This document shows positions 61,126 through 64,000 of a DNA stretch of 64,000 bases, piece after piece (within the stretch, counting starts at the first letter, position 1; each line of letters starts with the position of its first letter). The notes below the pieces were generated by a model. It was not told the origin of the DNA and made no database searches. It saw only the letters and a list, made by a program, of their open reading frames with translations. Origin of the DNA: Rhodoblastus sp963710275 (GTDB lineage: Bacteria > Pseudomonadota > Alphaproteobacteria > Rhizobiales > Beijerinckiaceae); contig CAVPZS010000005.1 of the NCBI GenBank assembly GCA_963710275.1, positions 186,001-250,000 of the forward strand. Reading direction: 5' to 3'. The position numbers were made by a program, and so were the translations under genes.

Positions 61126-62239
61126 GGCTTTTCCTTGGGGTTCGCCACGGGATCGGAATAGCCATGGCTTTTACCGCGCCAATCCTCGATCCGCCAGTCT
61201 TGGCGGTCGAGCGCTTGGCCTTCGCGCGCTTGGCCGTCTTGCGCTTCCCGCGTCGCATAGCTCGGCCCGACAGGCGCCTTGCCATGGCCGCCGGGGATAT
61301 CGAGGACATAGGTGGGTTGGCACAGGCCGGAAACGCGACCCAGCAGGGCGCGGACCAGCGCCTGACCCTCCTCCAGCGGCAACCGCAGATGCGAGGTGCC
61401 CGGCGCGAGATCGCCGTGATGGAGGTAATAGGGTTTGATTCGCGCCTCGACGAAGGCGCGCATCAGGCTGGCAAGGGTTTCCGCGTCGTCGTTCACGCCG
61501 CGCAACAGCACGGTCTGGCTGACCATGGCTATGCCCGCGTCGACCAGTCGGGCGCAGGCGTCGCGGGCCCCGGGCGTCAATTCGCGCGGATGATTGGCGT
61601 GCAGCGCGACATAGACGACCTTGCCGGAGGCCTTCATCGCCGCGATCAGCTCGGGCGTGACCCGTTCCGGCGTCAGGGCGGGAACGCGCGAATGGAAGCG
61701 CAGGACCTTGACGTGATCCAGCTCGCGCAGGCGGTCCGACAGCGCCGCGAGCCTGCGGGGCGACACCGCCAGCGGATCGCCGCCGGTGACGATCAGCTCC
61801 CAGATTTCCTGATGCGCCGCGAGATAGGCGAAAGCGTCGTCGAGCGCGGCGTCGTCGAGGAAACCCTGCGTGCCCGCGCCGACCCGCGCGCGGCGAAAGC
61901 AGAAGCGGCAATAGACCGGGCAGACGCTGGTCAGCTTCAGCAGCGCCCGGTCGGGATAGCGATGGATCAGGCCCTTCGACGCTTCATGCGACGTCGTCGC
62001 CGATCGGGTCGGCGCGCTCCTGCGGCAGGGTCCGCAATTCGCGGGCGTCGGGCAGGAATTGCCGTCCAATAGCGTCGTCCGGGCCGTTCGATCAGCGCCG
62101 CGACGCCAGAGGGAACGGCGACGCTGTACAGCGCGGCGACTTCGGCCAGAACCGCCGCGTGCGAGCGGCGCGACAAGACCGGCGGCGACCAGCTCCTCCG
62201 GCCGGGTCAGGGTTTTGGCGCCGCGGGGAATGCGCTCAT
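61122..62239 (-). CDS. epmB: EF-P (R)-beta-lysylation lysine 2,3-aminomutase
   Basis: Radical SAM/PLP enzyme converting L-lysine to (R)-beta-lysine for EF-P. Cluster motif VCPVYCRFCFRR, WELIVTGGDPLAVSPRRL, LRFHSRVPALTPERVTPELI, MVSQTVLLRGVNDD, YYLHHGDLAPGTSHLRLPLEEG and the C-terminal LDIPGGHGKAPVGP. N-terminal TLTRPEELVAAGLVA lies across several frameshifts (near 62225, 62190, 62085 and 61990). ATG 62239 overlaps the epmA stop (ATGA). About 371 aa. Confidence 0.9.
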
Positions 62240-63311
62240 GGCTGCGCGACCGGCGCCCAGAGCACCTGCTCGATATGCTGCGCCCCGGTCGCCAGCATCA
62301 CCAGCCGGTCGAGGCCGAGCGCGATGCCGCTCGCGGCGGGCATGACGGCCAGCGCGTCAAGCAGATCCTCGTCGATGGGATAGGCGTCGCCGTAGATCTT
62401 CTCGCGTTCCCGCATGTCCGCCTCGAAACGTCGCCGCTGCTCGACCGGATCGGTCAGCTCGCCGAAGGCGTTGGCCAGCTCCACCCCGCAGCCGTAAAGC
62501 TCGAACCGTTCGGCGAGGCGCGGGTCCTCCGGCTTGCGCCGCGCCAGCGCGGCCTCGCTCGAGGGATAATCGATCAGGACCGTGGCGCGCCCGTGGCCGA
62601 GCCGCCGCTCGATGCGATCCGACAGGATCTTGCTGAACAGGTCGGACCAATGGTCGTCGGCGGCTGACGCGGACGCCAATGCGCCTAGCTTGCTCGGCGA
62701 GCGCCTCGCGATCGGGTTCCTTCCCGTTCAAGGTGGCCAACAGGTCGATCCCGGCATGAAGCTCGAACGCCTCGGCCACGGTCAGGATTTCGGGCTCGGC
62801 AAAGGGGTCGAGGCTGGCCTCGCCGTAGCGGAACCGCGTCGACGCCGGCGGCCTCGGCGGCCCGGCGGAGCATGGCGGCGCAATCGTCGATCAAGGCGCG
62901 ATAAGGCGTCTCCGCCCGATACCATTCCAGCATGGTGAATTCGGGATGATGCAGTTTCGAGCGTTCGCCGTTGCGAAAGACATGGGCGAGGGCGAAAATC
63001 CGCTTTTCGCCCGCCGCCAGCAGCTTCTTGCAGTCGAATTCCGGCGAGCTGTGCAGGTAGAGCGGCGGTCGGACGCGCCGTCGAGGGGCCAGAACTGCGT
63101 GGCGAAGGCGGAAATATGCGTCTCGTTGCCCGGCGAGACCTGCAACGCCGCGGGTTCGATCTCGACGAAATCCTGTTCCTCGAACCAATGCGCGCAGGGC
63201 CGTGACGATCCGCGCCCTCTGCAGCAGGCGCGGACGGCGGGCGGCATGGATTTCCCTGCCCCAGAAAGGATTCTTTCGCCTTGTCCCGTCAAAACCCCGC
63301 TCTACATTCAT
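62236..63311 (-). CDS. epmA: EF-P--(R)-beta-lysine ligase
   Basis: Truncated class II lysyl-tRNA synthetase paralogue (PoxA/GenX) that attaches beta-lysine to EF-P. About 357 aa: VEIEPAALQVSPGNETHISAF, LYLHSSPEFDCKKLLAAGEKRIFALAHVFRNGE (motif 2), HHPEFTMLEWYRAE, LYGCGVELANAFGELTDP and motif 3 ASGIALGLDRLVML. Four frameshifts near 63190, 63075, 62835 and 62683. ATG 63311 is the likeliest start. Divergent from efp, its substrate gene. Confidence 0.92.
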
Positions 63312-63490
63312 GTTGATCGCGACCTGTCGAGACAAGGGAACGGGCGTGAGCCCGGGCGTTTTGACGAAAAAACTGGCATTGCGGCGACGGATGAGTATTA
63401 GTGTCGCCGCACATTTCGGAAAAGGTCCAATAGACCCGACGGCCCGTCCCATCAACCGCGACGGGGAGCGTCGCTGCAAGGAAAACAGAC

Positions 63491-64000
63491 GTGAGAGTCA
63501 TCGCCAGCTCGGTCCGCAAGGGCAATATCATCGAACACGAAGACGGCCAGCTCTATTCCGTCCTGAGCGCGGAAAGCTTCTTCCCGGGCAAGGGCACGCC
63601 GACGACCCAGATCGACATGCGCCGGCTGTCCGACGGAAACAAGACGTCCGTCCGCTACAAGACCACCGAGCAGGTGGAGCGCGCCCATGTCGAAGACATG
63701 AACTACAGCTATCTCTACGAAGATGGCGACGGCTACACCTTCATGAACGGCGATAATTACGAGCAGGTGATCGTCTCCAAGGACGTGCTTGGCGACCAGG
63801 CCGCCTACCTCCAGGAAGGCATGCAGGTCATCCTGTCGATCTTCAACGGCATAGCCGTGGCGATCCAGCTGCCGGCGCGCGTGACGCTGGAAGTGGTGGA
63901 CACCGAACCGGTCACCAAGGGCCAGACCGCGTCTTCCTCCTACAAGCCGGCCAAGATGAACAATGGCCTGCGCGTGATGGTCCCGCCGCATATCGGCGTC
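63491..64000 (+). CDS. efp: Elongation factor P (3'-truncated by window end)
   Basis: Relieves ribosome stalling at polyproline. 170 codons are visible: VIASSVRKGNIIEHEDGQLYSVLSAESFFPGKGTPTTQIDMRRLSDG, with the modifiable lysine in PGKGTP, then RYKTTEQVERAHVEDMNYSYLYEDGD and domain II/III up to the edge. Start GTG 63491, matching the family N-terminus (usually MRVIASS). Frame intact. Its modification genes epmA and epmB lie divergently next door. Confidence 0.96.
   Translation, partial: MRVIASSVRKGNIIEHEDGQLYSVLSAESFFPGKGTPTTQIDMRRLSDGNKTSVRYKTTEQVERAHVEDMNYSYLYEDGDGYTFMNGDNYEQVIVSKDVLGDQAAYLQEGMQVILSIFNGIAVAIQLPARVTLEVVDTEPVTKGQTASSSYKPAKMNNGLRVMVPPHIGV

Overview
The window is about 64 kb of GC-rich chromosome from an alphaproteobacterium, most likely of the order Hyphomicrobiales (Rhizobiales) and possibly near Methylocystaceae/Beijerinckiaceae; family level is a guess. 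The basis is protein character plus gene order: lptC-lptA-lptB-rpoN-hpf-ptsN, a short NrnC-type RNase D, an alphaproteobacterial Suv3-like helicase, a groESL operon under a CIRCE operator, and REP-like repeats of the 'cattgcgagcg...gaagcaatcc' kind. No plasmid or phage backbone is visible.

Layout. 0-5.4 kb: end of a BaiN-type flavoprotein, serC and serA (serine synthesis) and accA (fatty acid synthesis). 5.5-12.6 kb: two L,D-transpeptidases, an N-terminally extended IHF alpha, groESL and a polysaccharide flippase. 12.6-14.5 kb: rpmB and two orphan proteins. 14.1-25.4 kb: an accessory stretch between a tRNA-Pro-like remnant and an intact tRNA-Pro(CGG). It holds mpg, a DUF983 protein, an EmrAB-type efflux pair, an amidotransferase/SnoaL/aldo-keto reductase cluster, a PAS histidine kinase with two response regulators, and remnants of at least three other genes. 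25.6-33.7 kb: a DUF3108 protein, the very large helicase, recF, rpmJ and small proteins. 33.7-43 kb: hemN behind an FNR/FixK box, hemH, cutA, pgi, an ABC-F ATPase, arsC, a CHAP-like amidase and an O-antigen-ligase-like protein. 43.2-50.6 kb: arfB, nrnC, LPS export (lptCAB), sigma-54, hibernation factor and PTS-Ntr IIA. 50.6-58.5 kb: an NDUFA9-like protein, an acyl-CoA ligase, a tandem pair of ParA-like ATPases, TerB, an SDR, an amidotransferase and a CAP lipoprotein. 58.6-64 kb: a large MscS channel, epmB and epmA in one translationally coupled run, divergent from efp (cut by the window edge).

A dominant technical feature is about 60 single-base frameshifts in otherwise well-conserved genes, including essential ones (groEL, serA, rpoN, lptA, lptC). 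By my reading roughly 50 are +1 insertions and about a dozen are -1 deletions. This looks like uncorrected long-read error rather than gene decay. I therefore give whole-gene spans and note approximate frameshift sites. True decay looks different, as gene pieces and missing middles, and is confined to about 19-25.4 kb.

No clearly new defence or biosynthetic system is evident. The best candidates for something undescribed are the tandem ParA-like ATPases with their unknown neighbour (53.4-55.5 kb), the tRNA-bounded accessory stretch with its shared 13-bp motif, and the small protein at 32.08 kb.
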